29,094 nt of DNA from Polyangium jinanense (GTDB lineage Bacteria > Myxococcota > Polyangia > Polyangiales > Polyangiaceae): the NCBI RefSeq assembly GCF_028435365.1, contig NZ_JAGTJJ010000097.1, positions 1 to 29,094 on the forward strand, in the 5' to 3' direction. Both the position numbers and the translations under genes were made by a program. This document shows positions 15,420-24,448 of this stretch, one piece after another. The notes beneath the pieces were generated by a model. The model saw only the letters and a list, made by a program, of their open reading frames with translations. It was not told the DNA's origin and searched no databases. Position 1 is the first letter of the stretch. Each line of letters starts with the position of its first letter.

Positions 15420-16382
15420 ATGCGTCTTTCCCGTTCCGCTTCGAACCTGCTCTGCGTGCTCTTCCTCGGCGTGTCCCTATCGGCCTGCGGCGGCGCCGCC
15501 TCCACGTCGGAGACGGCCGCGTCGGGCCGCGCCAAGCCGACCAGCAAGACGACGCGGCTCGAGGCCGATCCGCGCATCGGCGTCTACACGTCCGTTCCGT
15601 GGGGTTTCGAGACGAACTCGTTCTGGATCGAGGGCCCGAAGGGGCTCATCGTCATTGACACCCAGTTTTTGCCCTCCGCCGCGGCGGAGCTCGTCGAGCG
15701 GGCCGAATCCATCACGGGCAAGAAGGTCGAGCTCGCGATCGTCCTGCACCCCAATCCGGACAAATTCAATGGTATCTCCGTCTTCCAGAAGCGGGGCATC
15801 AAGGTCGTCACGTCAGCGCAGGTGATCGCCAAGATCCCGCACGTCCACGAGATCCGCACGCGCTCGTTCGCGGAGCGATACGCGCCCGATTATCCGACGG
15901 AGCAACCCAAACCGGAGAGCTTCGGCGACGCCACGCAGGAACTCTCGGCCGGCGGGGTGACGGTGAAGGCGCACGTCCTCGGCGCGGGTTGCTCCGAGGC
16001 GCACGTGGTCGTCGAATACGACGGGCACGTATTCGTCGGGGATCTCGTCGGGCAAGGGACACACGCCTGGGTCGAGCTCGGCGAGATCGAGGCGTGGATC
16101 GAGCGGCTCTCGGAGATCGCGGCGGTAAAGCCCAAGTTCGTGCACCCGGGCCGGGGCAAGACGGGCGGGGCGGATCTGCTCGAATGGGAGACGGGGTATC
16201 TGCGGCGGCTGCTCGAGGAGGTCGCGAAGGAAAAACCCACGATGCCGCCGCCGGCGGGAGCAATCGATCGGGTCAAGGACCGCATGATGAAAGCGTATCC
16301 GGGGCTCGATTACGATGTTTTCCTGGATGTCGGCCTCGAAGAGGCCTGGCGGAAGCAGGCGGCGAAGGCGGCCGCGAAATAG
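15420..16382 (+). CDS. Lipoprotein with degenerate metallo-beta-lactamase fold
   Basis: The predicted protein has 320 residues. The lipoprotein signal LGVSLSAC places the lipid Cys at 23. The domain follows the MBL plan: TNSFWIEGPKGLIVIDTQF, the loop after AIVLH, VLGAGCSEAHVVVEYDGH, then VFVGDLV and FVHPGRGKTGG. The zinc motif HxHxDH is altered to HPNPDK: His110 and Asp114 remain, but the second and third His are Asn112 and Lys115. The third-site His195, bridging Asp208 and a late His242 are kept. The second metal site may be retained while the first is weakened, so it may bind a single metal or have lost hydrolase activity. It begins 94 bp after the sigma-54 activator gene, a possible target. 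ATG 15420 is chosen over an upstream in-frame ATG at 15339 because the signal peptide follows directly. Confidence 0.8.
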   Translation: MRLSRSASNLLCVLFLGVSLSACGGAASTSETAASGRAKPTSKTTRLEADPRIGVYTSVPWGFETNSFWIEGPKGLIVIDTQFLPSAAAELVERAESITGKKVELAIVLHPNPDKFNGISVFQKRGIKVVTSAQVIAKIPHVHEIRTRSFAERYAPDYPTEQPKPESFGDATQELSAGGVTVKAHVLGAGCSEAHVVVEYDGHVFVGDLVGQGTHAWVELGEIEAWIERLSEIAAVKPKFVHPGRGKTGGADLLEWETGYLRRLLEEVAKEKPTMPPPAGAIDRVKDRMMKAYPGLDYDVFLDVGLEEAWRKQAAKAAAK

Positions 16383-16531
16383 AAGCACGCGCACCCCTGC
16401 CAGGGCTGACGGAAGCCTGCCGTCTCCGACGGATGTGACACCTCTCACCTCCGTCACCCTCCTCCGCGAAGCGCGCGTCATGACGCACCGCGGAAACATT
16501 CGCGAAACATGGAGGAGTGTATCGATCGAGC

Positions 16532-17746
16532 ATGAAGGTCGATACGGGCGACACCGCCTGGCTCCTCGTCTCCACGGCCCTCGTGCTTTTCATGACGCCG
16601 GGCCTCGCCCTCTTTTACGGCGGGATGGTGCGGCGCAAGAACGTGCTGTCCACGCTGATGCACGCCTTCGCCGCGCTTCCGCTCGTGACGCTCCAGTGGG
16701 TCCTCTTCGGGTACTCGCTCGCGTTCGGGCCGTCGATCGGCGGGCTCGTGGGTGGCCTCGGGTATGCCGGGCTCACGCCGCTCGCGACCGAGGCGCGCGG
16801 GACCGTGCCGCACCTCGCGTTTTGCGCGTTCCAGATGATGTTCGCCGTGATCACCCCGGCCCTCGTCGCGGGCGCCTTCGCCGAGCGAATGCGGTTTCCC
16901 GCGTATGCCGTGTTCGTCCTCCTCTGGTCGACGCTCGTCTACGATCCCGTCGCGCACTGGGTCTGGAGCGAGAGCGGCTGGCTCTTCAAGATGGGCGCGC
17001 TCGATTTCGCGGGCGGCACCGTCGTGCATCTCTCGGCCGGCGCCTCGGCGCTCGTCTGCGCGGTGGTCCTCGGCAAACGCGTGGGATATCCACACGAGCG
17101 CCACCAGCCGCACAACCTCACGATGACCCTCACGGGCGCCGGCATTCTCTGGTTCGGCTGGTTCGGCTTCAATGCCGGCAGCGCCCTCGGATCCGGCGCG
17201 CTCGCCGCGCTCTCGCTCGTCACGACGCACGTCGGCGCGGCCGCGGGCGCGCTCGGCTGGCTCGCGGTGGAATGGTGGCAACGCGGCAAACCCACGGCGC
17301 TCGGCGTCGCCTCCGGCCTCGTCGCGGGGCTCGTCGGGATCACGCCGGCGGCGGGGTTCGTCTCGCCGGCCGCAGCGGCCGTCATCGGCGTGGCCGCGGG
17401 CGCGGCGTGTTATTTCGCGGTCGTAGGAAAAGAGCGGCTCGGGTACGACGATGCCCTCGACGCCTTCGGCGTGCACGGCGTGGGCGGCGCGATCGGCGCG
17501 CTCCTCACGGGCGTCTTCGCGCAGAAGGCCTTGAACGAATCCGGCCGGGACGGCGCGCTCGCGGGCAACGTCGCACAGCTCTGGCCGCAGCTCGCCGGCA
17601 TCGTGGTCGTCGGCCTTTATGCGGCGGTCGTCACGTGGCTCCTACTCAAGGGAATCGACAAGGTGATCGGCCTGCGCGTCGCCGCGGACGAGGAGCGCGA
17701 GGGCCTCGACGCGACGGAGCACGGCGAGACGGGCTACGCGTCCTGA
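16532..17746 (+). CDS. amt: Ammonium transporter, Amt family
   Basis: The predicted protein has 404 residues and about eleven membrane helices. The start MKVDTGDTAWLLVSTALVLF, then MTPGLALFYGG, is the Amt signature. The twin pore histidines are present: His166 in DFAGGTVVHLSAG and His315 in AFGVHGVGG, corresponding to E. coli AmtB His168 and His318. The phenylalanine gate region FQMMFAVITPAL and the ESGWLFKMGALDFAGG segment are also intact. It should carry ammonium/ammonia across the inner membrane. No GlnK/PII gene, the usual partner, is adjacent. A GTG at 16517 would add five residues, but the GGAGG site (16510-16514) lies too close to it; ATG 16532 gives the family's usual beginning, though it lacks a strong ribosome site. 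The C-terminal tail is short and acidic. Confidence 0.93.
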   Translation: MKVDTGDTAWLLVSTALVLFMTPGLALFYGGMVRRKNVLSTLMHAFAALPLVTLQWVLFGYSLAFGPSIGGLVGGLGYAGLTPLATEARGTVPHLAFCAFQMMFAVITPALVAGAFAERMRFPAYAVFVLLWSTLVYDPVAHWVWSESGWLFKMGALDFAGGTVVHLSAGASALVCAVVLGKRVGYPHERHQPHNLTMTLTGAGILWFGWFGFNAGSALGSGALAALSLVTTHVGAAAGALGWLAVEWWQRGKPTALGVASGLVAGLVGITPAAGFVSPAAAAVIGVAAGAACYFAVVGKERLGYDDALDAFGVHGVGGAIGALLTGVFAQKALNESGRDGALAGNVAQLWPQLAGIVVVGLYAAVVTWLLLKGIDKVIGLRVAADEEREGLDATEHGETGYAS

Positions 17747-17802
17747 CGAATCCGCCCCACGACGGGCTTCCCTTCCGCCGCGCATCTTGCGATCCTAATC
17801 GT

Positions 17803-18021
17803 ATGTTCGCAAAACTCGGCGCCTCGATCCTCTTCGTCGGTTTTCTCTTCGGCATCGCATCGTCGGCCATGGCCGATCCTGCCCCAGCCCCGACGCCCGC
17901 TCCGGATCGCCCGCTGCTTTGTTGTGACGGCACGCTTTCGCCGACCTGTACCTGTGACGGGCCGCGTCGTGGCTGCTGCTCGCACCACAAGGGCGTTTGC
18001 GGCTGCGCGGACCCGGGCTGA
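17803..18021 (+). CDS. Small secreted Cys-rich protein, resembling DUF3761-type domains
   Basis: The predicted protein has 72 residues. A clear signal peptide (MFAKLGASILFVGFLFGIAS, then SAMA) should be cleaved before DPAPAPTPAPD, a short Pro/Ala spacer. The remaining domain of about 35 residues holds eight cysteines in paired patterns: CC, CTC, CC and CGC. The pattern LCCDGTLS, then GCCSHHKGVCGC, resembles the CxDGTxS...GxCSHHxGV layout of DUF3761-like proteins, which otherwise have no assigned role. The cysteine pairs and the two histidines suggest disulfide stabilisation or metal binding in the periplasm or outside the cell. It lies 56 bp after the amt gene in the same direction and ends where repeat copy C begins. 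No strong ribosome site is seen, but the signal peptide makes the reading frame credible. Confidence 0.7.
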   Translation: MFAKLGASILFVGFLFGIASSAMADPAPAPTPAPDRPLLCCDGTLSPTCTCDGPRRGCCSHHKGVCGCADPG

Positions 18022-18381
18022 CGCTGAGCATTGGTCTCTTCTTGGGGCCGCCGCGCCGGGGCGCTGCCCCGGACCCCGCGGGGGCTGTTCGCCCCTCGAC
18101 CCGAACCAGGGCAAGCCCTGGACTCCTGTTGGAAGAACTGCGCGGTGCGCAGTCCTTCCACGGGCCGGTGGCAAGACCAGGGACGGCGTTGCCAGTCGAA
18201 ATGGCAGCGCGGCTGTCTCGATTGGCGGGTTGACTCGGCCTTTTCGATGAACTGCGCATCGCGCAGTTCATCGACCCTGGGTCCAGCGCTTGCGCTGGTC
18301 CGGGTCCCGGGGCGGATAGCCCCGGGTGGGGCCTGGGGCAACGCCCCAGCGAAGCGCCCCCAGAGCGGTTCGGCGCTCTAG
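18022..18381 (+). repeat. Dispersed palindrome-rich repeat, copy C
   Basis: This is the most complete copy. It opens with CTGAGCATTGGTCTC (18024-18038), also seen at the start of copy E. GC hairpins follow and then a large hairpin at 18130-18160 (TGGAAGAACTGCGC arms, GGT loop, one mismatch). The core is shorter than in A and D and starts with GGCAAGACCA; the inner GGTCTTGAC is reduced to GGTTGACTCGG. The second large hairpin at 18244-18274 is perfect (TCGATGAACTGCGC, ATC loop). CCAGCGC-TT-GCGCTGG (18283-18298) and GGGGC/GCCCC hairpins close it. The element fills the space between two convergent genes, reaching to within a few bases of both stop codons. Confidence 0.88.
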
Positions 18382-18383
18382 CT

Positions 18384-21008
18384 TCAGCCCTCCCGCAGAA
18401 GAGGCAGCGTGAATGCGAACATGCTGCCCCTGCCCATCTCGCTCTCGACCCAGATACGTCCCCCGTGCGCCTCGACGAGCTGGCGGGCGATGAAGAGCCC
18501 GAGCCCGAGGCCCTCGACCTTCTTGCCCGTCCGCGCGCGGTAATACCGTTCGAAGAGATGCGGAAGCTCCTCGGGCGGCACGCCGTAACCGCGATCCCGC
18601 ACGGCGACGACGAGCTCCGCCTCGCGCGCCTCGATGCCGATCGTCACGAGCTCCTCGGGGGGCGAGTATTTGAGGGCATTGCCGACGAGGTTGACGAAGA
18701 TCCGCTCGAAGCGCGTGGCGTCGAGGAGCACGGGCGGCAGCGCCTCGGGCGGGCGCTCGATCTGCAGGCGCGCCTGGTCCTGCGTGGTCCACGCGCGCGA
18801 GACGATGTCCTGGATCATGGGCAAGAAATCGCAGGGCTCGGTGCGCAAAAGGAGCTGGCCCGAGTCGAGCCGCGCCGAATCGACGAGGTCGTCGATCATC
18901 GAGGCCATTCGCTTCGCGCTGCCGACGACGCGGTCGACCACGGACACCTCGTGATCCATCCGCGCGCGCGCGAGCATGCGCCGGAGCATCTGCGCGGCCG
19001 ACATCATCACCGTGATGGGCTGGCGCAAGTCGTGCGAAACGGCGTGCAGCACGTCCTCCTTCGCCTTCTCCACCCGCCGGAGCTCGGTGATGTCGCGCCC
19101 GATCACGACGCCCAGGACAATCGGACCGTCGCCGTCCTGGACCGCGCTCGTGCTCACGAGGACGTGGCGGCGGGAGCCATCACGGCATTCGATGATGTAT
19201 TCGGCGTCCGTGACGGGATCGCCCCGGAGGAGCCTCTGGGAAGGGTATTCCTCCCAGTGCAAGGGCACGCCGCCGAGTGAGAGCATGCGCATGTGCTGCT
19301 GAACCTCGCGGACGTGGGACTGGACCTGGCCGCCGATCATGCGACTCGTCTGGCTTTGCAGGATCACGTTGCCCTCGCCGTCGATGACGATCACGGATTC
19401 GGCCATGCTCCGAAGGAGCGCGCGGAGCTCGGCCGCCTTGCGCTCCGCCTCCGCGCGCGCGGTCGCGAGCGCGTGCTCCATCCGTTTTCGCTCCGTGATG
19501 TCGGAGAACACGCACACGGCCGCGGCGATGCGTCCTTCGCGATCCAGCACCGGCGCCACGCTCATGCTGAGCTCGATCCTGTCGCCGCTCGGGCGGACGA
19601 AAACGTATTCTTCGTCCTGCACGGTCTCTCCCCGGAGCGCGCGCGTGAGCGGAAACTCCTCGACGTGACACAGCTTCCCCTGGTGAAAAAAAGCGGCGCC
19701 CTCGCATTCGGCGAGGTCCAAGGCCTGCTGCGAAAAACCGGCGATGCGCGTGCTCTGTTCATTCGTGAGGAGGAACCTGCCCTCCGCGTCGACGATGTTC
19801 ACGCCGGAGGGCATCTGGCGCAGCACCGCCTCGAGAAGCCCGCGCTCGGTCTCGATGCGCTGGAGCAGCCGCTCGCGCTCCGACGCGGCGTGCCGTTCGG
19901 CGGTGACGTTGCGGACGACCGCGATGACCTGGTCCTCGACGAGGGGCAACATACGCGCCTCGAAGCAGCGCGTGCGCCCGGACCACGTGAGCTCGTATTC
20001 CAGCGTGGCGGGCCTCCGGGTAGCGAGCACCTCGGTGCTCACGACCTGCCAGCGGCGGGCGATCTCGGGCGGCAGGACGTCGCCCATTCGTTTGCCGACG
20101 ATCTCTTCGGCGCCGAGGTACAGGTCGGCCAGGCGCCCCGCCCTGCAATCGAGGTAGGTGCCGTTGGCATCGAACCGGAAATAAAGATCGGGCAATGCCG
20201 AAAAAACCGCCTCGAGCTCGTGCGTCTTCCGCCGGAGCTCTTCCTCGACCTTCTTGCGCTGCGTGACCTCCCGGGCAAACGCCGCGACCCCGATGATCCG
20301 CCCGTCTGCGTCGCGTTGCGGCTCGAAGAAGGTGTCGAAGCAGCGGCGTTCGCCGCCGATGGGGAGCCAGGATTCGATCCGCGTGCTCTTCCCCGTCGCG
20401 AGGACCGCCTTCTTGACCGCCGTGAGCTCCTCGGCCGACCCCTTCGGAAATATGTCGAAATCGGTCCGACCGATCACGTCCTCCCGACGAATGGGCGGAC
20501 AAGGATTGTAGACCTCGGTATAACGGAGCTCGAGGTCCTGATAAAAAACGACGTCCGGCAGCGCCTCGACGAGGTGGCGGAATCGCGCTTCGCTCTCGCG
20601 CAGCGCCTCCTCGGCGCGCAGGCGGCGCGTGACGTCGCGGAGGAGCACATAGGCGCCCGAGAGCTCGCCTGCTTCGTCCCGGATGGGGCTCGCCGTCACG
20701 GCGACCAGACGCTCGGCGGCGCCCGGGACGGTGAACGAGAGGACCTCGTCGACCACGGACGCGCCGCCGAGCGCCCGCGCGAGGGGCGTCTCGCCCCAGG
20801 CCATGATTCGCCCGTCCTTCCGGCGCACGGTCACTCTATCGACCACCTGCCGGATGTTCTTACGGCTCGCGAGCGGGCGCTCGGTGAGCGGTCGCATGGG
20901 GCCGCTCGCGAACACGACACGGAGATCGGTATCGACCACCAGCACCCCATCGGCGATGGGCGCGAGCGCGACCCCCAGGGAAGACAGGTGTTCGATGGAT
21001 CGTGGCAA
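18384..21008 (-). CDS. Soluble histidine kinase with five PAS domains
   Basis: The predicted protein has 874 residues and starts at TTG. Five PAS units lie at about 8-128, 140-252, 262-372, 388-507 and 526-645. They are separated by short helical linkers ([58 protein letters not shown]). HisKA follows with [20 protein letters not shown] and phosphorylatable His659. The HATPase domain holds [28 protein letters not shown] and [18 protein letters not shown]. There is no receiver and no membrane helix, so it is a cytoplasmic multi-input sensor; the cognate regulator is not next to it. The TTG start is preceded by a G-rich tract that could serve as ribosome site, and no better in-frame start follows before the first PAS. 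The gene sits downstream of the kef gene, separated by a strong inverted repeat. Confidence 0.9.
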   Translation of the reverse strand: MPRSIEHLSSLGVALAPIADGVLVVDTDLRVVFASGPMRPLTERPLASRKNIRQVVDRVTVRRKDGRIMAWGETPLARALGGASVVDEVLSFTVPGAAERLVAVTASPIRDEAGELSGAYVLLRDVTRRLRAEEALRESEARFRHLVEALPDVVFYQDLELRYTEVYNPCPPIRREDVIGRTDFDIFPKGSAEELTAVKKAVLATGKSTRIESWLPIGGERRCFDTFFEPQRDADGRIIGVAAFAREVTQRKKVEEELRRKTHELEAVFSALPDLYFRFDANGTYLDCRAGRLADLYLGAEEIVGKRMGDVLPPEIARRWQVVSTEVLATRRPATLEYELTWSGRTRCFEARMLPLVEDQVIAVVRNVTAERHAASERERLLQRIETERGLLEAVLRQMPSGVNIVDAEGRFLLTNEQSTRIAGFSQQALDLAECEGAAFFHQGKLCHVEEFPLTRALRGETVQDEEYVFVRPSGDRIELSMSVAPVLDREGRIAAAVCVFSDITERKRMEHALATARAEAERKAAELRALLRSMAESVIVIDGEGNVILQSQTSRMIGGQVQSHVREVQQHMRMLSLGGVPLHWEEYPSQRLLRGDPVTDAEYIIECRDGSRRHVLVSTSAVQDGDGPIVLGVVIGRDITELRRVEKAKEDVLHAVSHDLRQPITVMMSAAQMLRRMLARARMDHEVSVVDRVVGSAKRMASMIDDLVDSARLDSGQLLLRTEPCDFLPMIQDIVSRAWTTQDQARLQIERPPEALPPVLLDATRFERIFVNLVGNALKYSPPEELVTIGIEAREAELVVAVRDRGYGVPPEELPHLFERYYRARTGKKVEGLGLGLFIARQLVEAHGGRIWVESEMGRGSMFAFTLPLLREG

Positions 21009-21026
21009 GGCCCCCCCGTCCCGCGA

Positions 21027-21063
21027 GGCCCCTCGGGCACGCCCGCACGAAGCCCGCGGGGCC
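21027..21063 (-). terminator. GC-rich inverted repeat downstream of the kef gene
   Basis: GGCCCCTCGGGC (21027-21038) pairs with GCCCGCGGGGCC (21052-21063): 11 of 12 positions, with a 13-base loop. It lies about 83 bp past the kef stop and 18 bp before the kinase TTG on the minus strand. It could terminate the upstream operon or act in the leader of the kinase gene. There is no T-run, as is common in GC-rich genomes. Confidence 0.45.
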
Positions 21064-21145
21064 CCAGAACTTACCAGCTAAACCATGTGGCGAGTAGCCC
21101 CCTTGGGAGGGCATCCCCGGCGCGCCGAGAGTTCGTATCGACCGT

Positions 21146-23185
21146 TCAGGGCGAGAGCTCGCCTCCGGCCGCCGGCTGCGCCGAGGGAGAGGGCGGCCGC
21201 GTCAGCATGTCGAGCGCTTTCTTCACCGAGCCGACCGCCCCGGCGAGATACACGACGTCGCCGGCCAGGAAAGGCTCGTTCGGGTCCGTCTGTTCGAGGA
21301 GCTTTCCCCCGCGCCGCAGGGCCACGATGAGCGCGCCCGTGTGCCCTCGCACCCCGAGCGCGGCCGCGGATCGCCCGACGGCGGCGCTCGCCTCGGTCAA
21401 AAGCGCGCTCTCGATTTTCAACTCGGCCAGATCCGCATGCTCGCCGAGCGCGCGCCGCGGAATCGTCTTGGCTCGCTCGGTCGTCTGCGTGGAAGCGCGC
21501 ACCTCGTCGATCCGCTCCTCGATGACGTTGCGCGGGACCTCGAGCCAGCGCAAAAGCCGCGCGAGGATCTCCACGCCGCCCTCGATCTCCTCGGCGACCA
21601 CGTCGGTTGCGCCCATGGCGAGGAGCGGCTCCTTTTCGAGCATGTATCGCGCCCGCATCAGGATCGGCACGTCCTTCGCGACGCGTTTGGCCGTGTCCAC
21701 GACGCGCTGGGCGGCTTGCGGGTCGTTCATGAGGAGCAGGAGCGCGCGGGCTTTTTCGAGGTGCGCGTGGCCAAGCGCCTCCTCGCTCGTCGCGTCACCA
21801 TAATAAACCGGCTCGCCGGCCGCGCGCGCGACGCGCACCGTCTCCGCGTTGAGCTCCAGCACCACGTACCTCGCCCCGCACGCGGCGAGCGCGCGCGCGA
21901 CGAGCTTGCCCGCGACGCCGTACCCCACGATCACCACGTGTCCCGCGAGGGAATGCTCGTCGCCCCCGTCGGCCTCATCGATGCTGCGCACGCCGATGAG
22001 GCGTTCGAGCGGCAAGAGCAGGCGCTCACCGGCCGTCAAATGCGGGGCCACGCGCACGACGACGGGCGTGAGGAACATGCTCGTGATGCCGGCCGCGAGC
22101 AGCGGACGCGTCGCACCCGCGTCGACGACGCCCGCGCTCTCGCCGAGCCGCGCGAGCACGAATCCGAACTCGCCGAACTGCGCGAGTCCGACGCCCGCGA
22201 GCCACGCGACCCGCGCCGGGAAACGCATGGCGAACGCCGCGATCGTCGCGAGAAACCCCTTCGCCACGAGGAACCCGCCGAGCAAGAGCAGCACGAGGAG
22301 CGGCTGCTCCAGCACCACCCGCGCGTCGAAGAGCATGCCGAGCGAGACGAAAAAGACGCTCACGAAAGCGTCTCGCAGCGGCAGCATGTCTCCCATGGCG
22401 CGGTGCCCGTATTCGGTGTCGGCGACGACCATGCCGCCGAGGAAGGCGCCGAGCGCGAGCGAGAGACCCGCTTTCGCCGTGAGCCACGCCGTGCCCACGC
22501 AGAGGGCCAGGACGGCGAGCAGAAAGACCTCGCGGCTGCGCGCCGCGGCGACCCACCGGAGCGCGCGCGGAACGACGAGGCGCGCGATGAGGACGGTCGC
22601 AATGACGAGGGCCGCGGCTTTGCCGAGCGCCACGCCGATCGCGCGGGCCATGTCGCCGCCCGGCGCGGCCGTCCCGAGCATGGGCACGATGAGGACCATC
22701 GGCACGACGCAGAGGTCCTGGAAGATCAACGTGCCGACGATGAACCGCCCATGCGGCGCGTCGAGCTCGCGCCGCTCCGCGAGGGCGCGGAGCACGATCG
22801 CGGTGCTGGAGAGCGCGAAGACGAACCCATAAAAGACGCTCCGCCCCGGGGTTTGCCCGAGCGCCGCGGCCACGCCGGCCACGACGCCCGTGGTCAAACC
22901 CACCTGCAGAATACCGCCGAGCGCGACCTGCTTGAAAATGCTCTTCAGGCGCGCGAGCGAGAACTCGAGGCCAATCGTGAAAAGCAAGAGGACGACGCCC
23001 ACCTCGGCGAGGATCTCGATCGAGTGGATCGAATGGACGAGCTTGAAGCCGAACGGCCCGACGAGGGCGCCCGAGAAGAGCAGGCCCGCCACGGTCGGCA
23101 GGCGCAGGCGCGAGAGGATGACCGTGACGAGCACCCCGAGCGCGGCAATGACGGCAATTTCATCGAGGAGGGGAATCTGTTCCAT
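21146..23185 (-). CDS. Kef-type monovalent cation:proton antiporter with RCK/TrkA regulatory domains
   Basis: The predicted protein has 679 residues. Residues about 5-385 hold roughly twelve membrane helices of the CPA2 family, including FQDLCVVPMV with the Gln-Asp pair (156-157) expected at the ion site. A TrkA-N/RCK domain starts at about 414 with GHVVIVGYGVAGKLVARAL, a nucleotide-binding GxGxxG Rossmann fold followed by the acidic VVLELN. An RCK-C domain lies at about 590-665 (GVRGHTGALIVALRRGGKLL; FLAGDVVYLAGA). It should exchange K+ or Na+ for H+ across the inner membrane under control of NAD(H) or a similar ligand. GGAG (23194-23197 on the minus strand) precedes the ATG by eight bases. 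It begins 15 bp after secF, so the two form an operon. A glutathione-binding KefF/KefG partner is not adjacent. Confidence 0.9.
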   Translation of the reverse strand: MEQIPLLDEIAVIAALGVLVTVILSRLRLPTVAGLLFSGALVGPFGFKLVHSIHSIEILAEVGVVLLLFTIGLEFSLARLKSIFKQVALGGILQVGLTTGVVAGVAAALGQTPGRSVFYGFVFALSSTAIVLRALAERRELDAPHGRFIVGTLIFQDLCVVPMVLIVPMLGTAAPGGDMARAIGVALGKAAALVIATVLIARLVVPRALRWVAAARSREVFLLAVLALCVGTAWLTAKAGLSLALGAFLGGMVVADTEYGHRAMGDMLPLRDAFVSVFFVSLGMLFDARVVLEQPLLVLLLLGGFLVAKGFLATIAAFAMRFPARVAWLAGVGLAQFGEFGFVLARLGESAGVVDAGATRPLLAAGITSMFLTPVVVRVAPHLTAGERLLLPLERLIGVRSIDEADGGDEHSLAGHVVIVGYGVAGKLVARALAACGARYVVLELNAETVRVARAAGEPVYYGDATSEEALGHAHLEKARALLLLMNDPQAAQRVVDTAKRVAKDVPILMRARYMLEKEPLLAMGATDVVAEEIEGGVEILARLLRWLEVPRNVIEERIDEVRASTQTTERAKTIPRRALGEHADLAELKIESALLTEASAAVGRSAAALGVRGHTGALIVALRRGGKLLEQTDPNEPFLAGDVVYLAGAVGSVKKALDMLTRPPSPSAQPAAGGELSP

Positions 23186-23200
23186 GGGCCCGTCTCCATT

Positions 23201-24445
23201 TCATACGACCGCGTCCGGGCGCTTCTGCACCTTCGCGCGAGAAACCACGCGGCGCTGCTGGACAGCGCTTCCGCCGAAGAACCGCTTGTCGATCCACTCC
23301 GTGAGCGGGGCGGCGACGTAAATCGACGAATACGTGCCGACCCCGATGCCGACGAGCAGCGCGAAAGCGAAGTCCTTGATCATGCCCGTGCCCCACCAGA
23401 GGAACGCGAGCATCGAGAGGGCCGTCACGCCCGACGTGATGATCGTGCGGCCGAGCATCTCCGAAATGGAGAGGTTGATGATCGCCGAGAACGAGAGGCC
23501 GCGGTGCCGCGGGAGGTTCTCGCGGATGCGGTCGTAGACGATCACCGTGTCGTTGATGGAGTAGCCGACGATCGTGAGCATCGCGGCGACCGTGGAGATC
23601 GTGATCTCGCGCTGGGTGATCGCCATGGCCCCGAGCGCGATGCCGACGTCGTGGACGAGCGCGACGATGCCGCCCGGCGCGAAACGCAAATCGAAGCGGA
23701 ACGCGATGTAGGCCATGATGAAGATGATGGCGATGAGGACGCTCTTGATGGCCGCGTCCCGGAGCTGCGCGCCCGCCTTCGGGCCGATCCACTCGACACG
23801 GAGCGCCTGCGCGGGGACCTTGTCGGTGCCGAGCTCTTGGCGGAGGCCGTCGAGGAGCAGATCGCCCTTCGATCGAAGGTGGATCTCGACCTTGTGATCG
23901 CGCTCGTTCGCGAGGACGACGCCCCGCTCGGGGGATTGCAGCGTGATGCCCTCGATGCCTTCGATCTGCTTTTGGATCGCGGCGAGGTCGGGAGCGCTCT
24001 CGTAGCGGAGCGAGATCTTGTCGCCGCCGGGGCTGAAGCGGATCTCGGTGGGGACGAGCGCGCTCGCGCAATGCGGATCCGCCTTCGCCTCGCCCTCCTC
24101 CACGAGGCAGAAGTGCTGCCGCACGGCGTGCTTCTGCTCCTCCGAGATCGAGTTGACCTCGAGGACACGAATCATCACCCGGTTCGCTGTTCCGGGGCTC
24201 GTCACTTCGATCACTTCGGGGGACTCGAATCCCGCGTGCTCCACGGCGGCCCGGATCTCGGTCGTGGAGACGCTCTGCAGGAGCGCGACCTCGATCTCGG
24301 TGCCTCCACGGAAATCCGTGCCGAGCCGGAGGCCCGGGCGGAAATAAGTGAAGATGGAGAGGAGGAGCAAGAGGACACTTCCGCCGATGAAGTACCGGCG
24401 CTTGCTCATGAAATCGAACTGACGTCCGGGTTTGATGAACTCCAT
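23201..24445 (-). CDS. secF: Protein translocase subunit SecF
   Basis: The predicted protein has 414 residues. The N-terminus KPGRQFDFMSKRRYFIGGSV, with LRLGTDFRGGTEIEV after the first helix, is the SecF D1 signature (the family's F-R-G-G-T motif). A large periplasmic part follows (about 55-235), longer than in E. coli SecF (323 residues). Five more helices include AAIKSVLIAIIFIMAYIAFRF, HDVGIALGAMAIT and TIVGYSINDTVIVYDRIREN. The last is the highly conserved transmembrane-4/5 motif linked to proton-driven export. SecF works with SecD to help pull proteins across the membrane with SecYEG. No secD or yajC gene is next to it; instead a 52-residue membrane protein gene lies three bases upstream. 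The ATG at 24445 gives the usual SecF beginning. Confidence 0.93.
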   Translation of the reverse strand: MEFIKPGRQFDFMSKRRYFIGGSVLLLLLSIFTYFRPGLRLGTDFRGGTEIEVALLQSVSTTEIRAAVEHAGFESPEVIEVTSPGTANRVMIRVLEVNSISEEQKHAVRQHFCLVEEGEAKADPHCASALVPTEIRFSPGGDKISLRYESAPDLAAIQKQIEGIEGITLQSPERGVVLANERDHKVEIHLRSKGDLLLDGLRQELGTDKVPAQALRVEWIGPKAGAQLRDAAIKSVLIAIIFIMAYIAFRFDLRFAPGGIVALVHDVGIALGAMAITQREITISTVAAMLTIVGYSINDTVIVYDRIRENLPRHRGLSFSAIINLSISEMLGRTIITSGVTALSMLAFLWWGTGMIKDFAFALLVGIGVGTYSSIYVAAPLTEWIDKRFFGGSAVQQRRVVSRAKVQKRPDAVV

Positions 24446-24448
24446 GGT

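Noticed and set aside
16401..16426. GG-N10-GC spacing and a 5-bp stem before the amt gene
   Set aside because: There is no TTGC-like -12 part, and the stem is too short to call a terminator or a sigma-54 promoter.
16315..17800. Plus-strand frame overlapping the amt gene
   Set aside because: Only its last 72 codons (17803-18021) look real; the upstream part is an out-of-frame shadow of the Amt gene.
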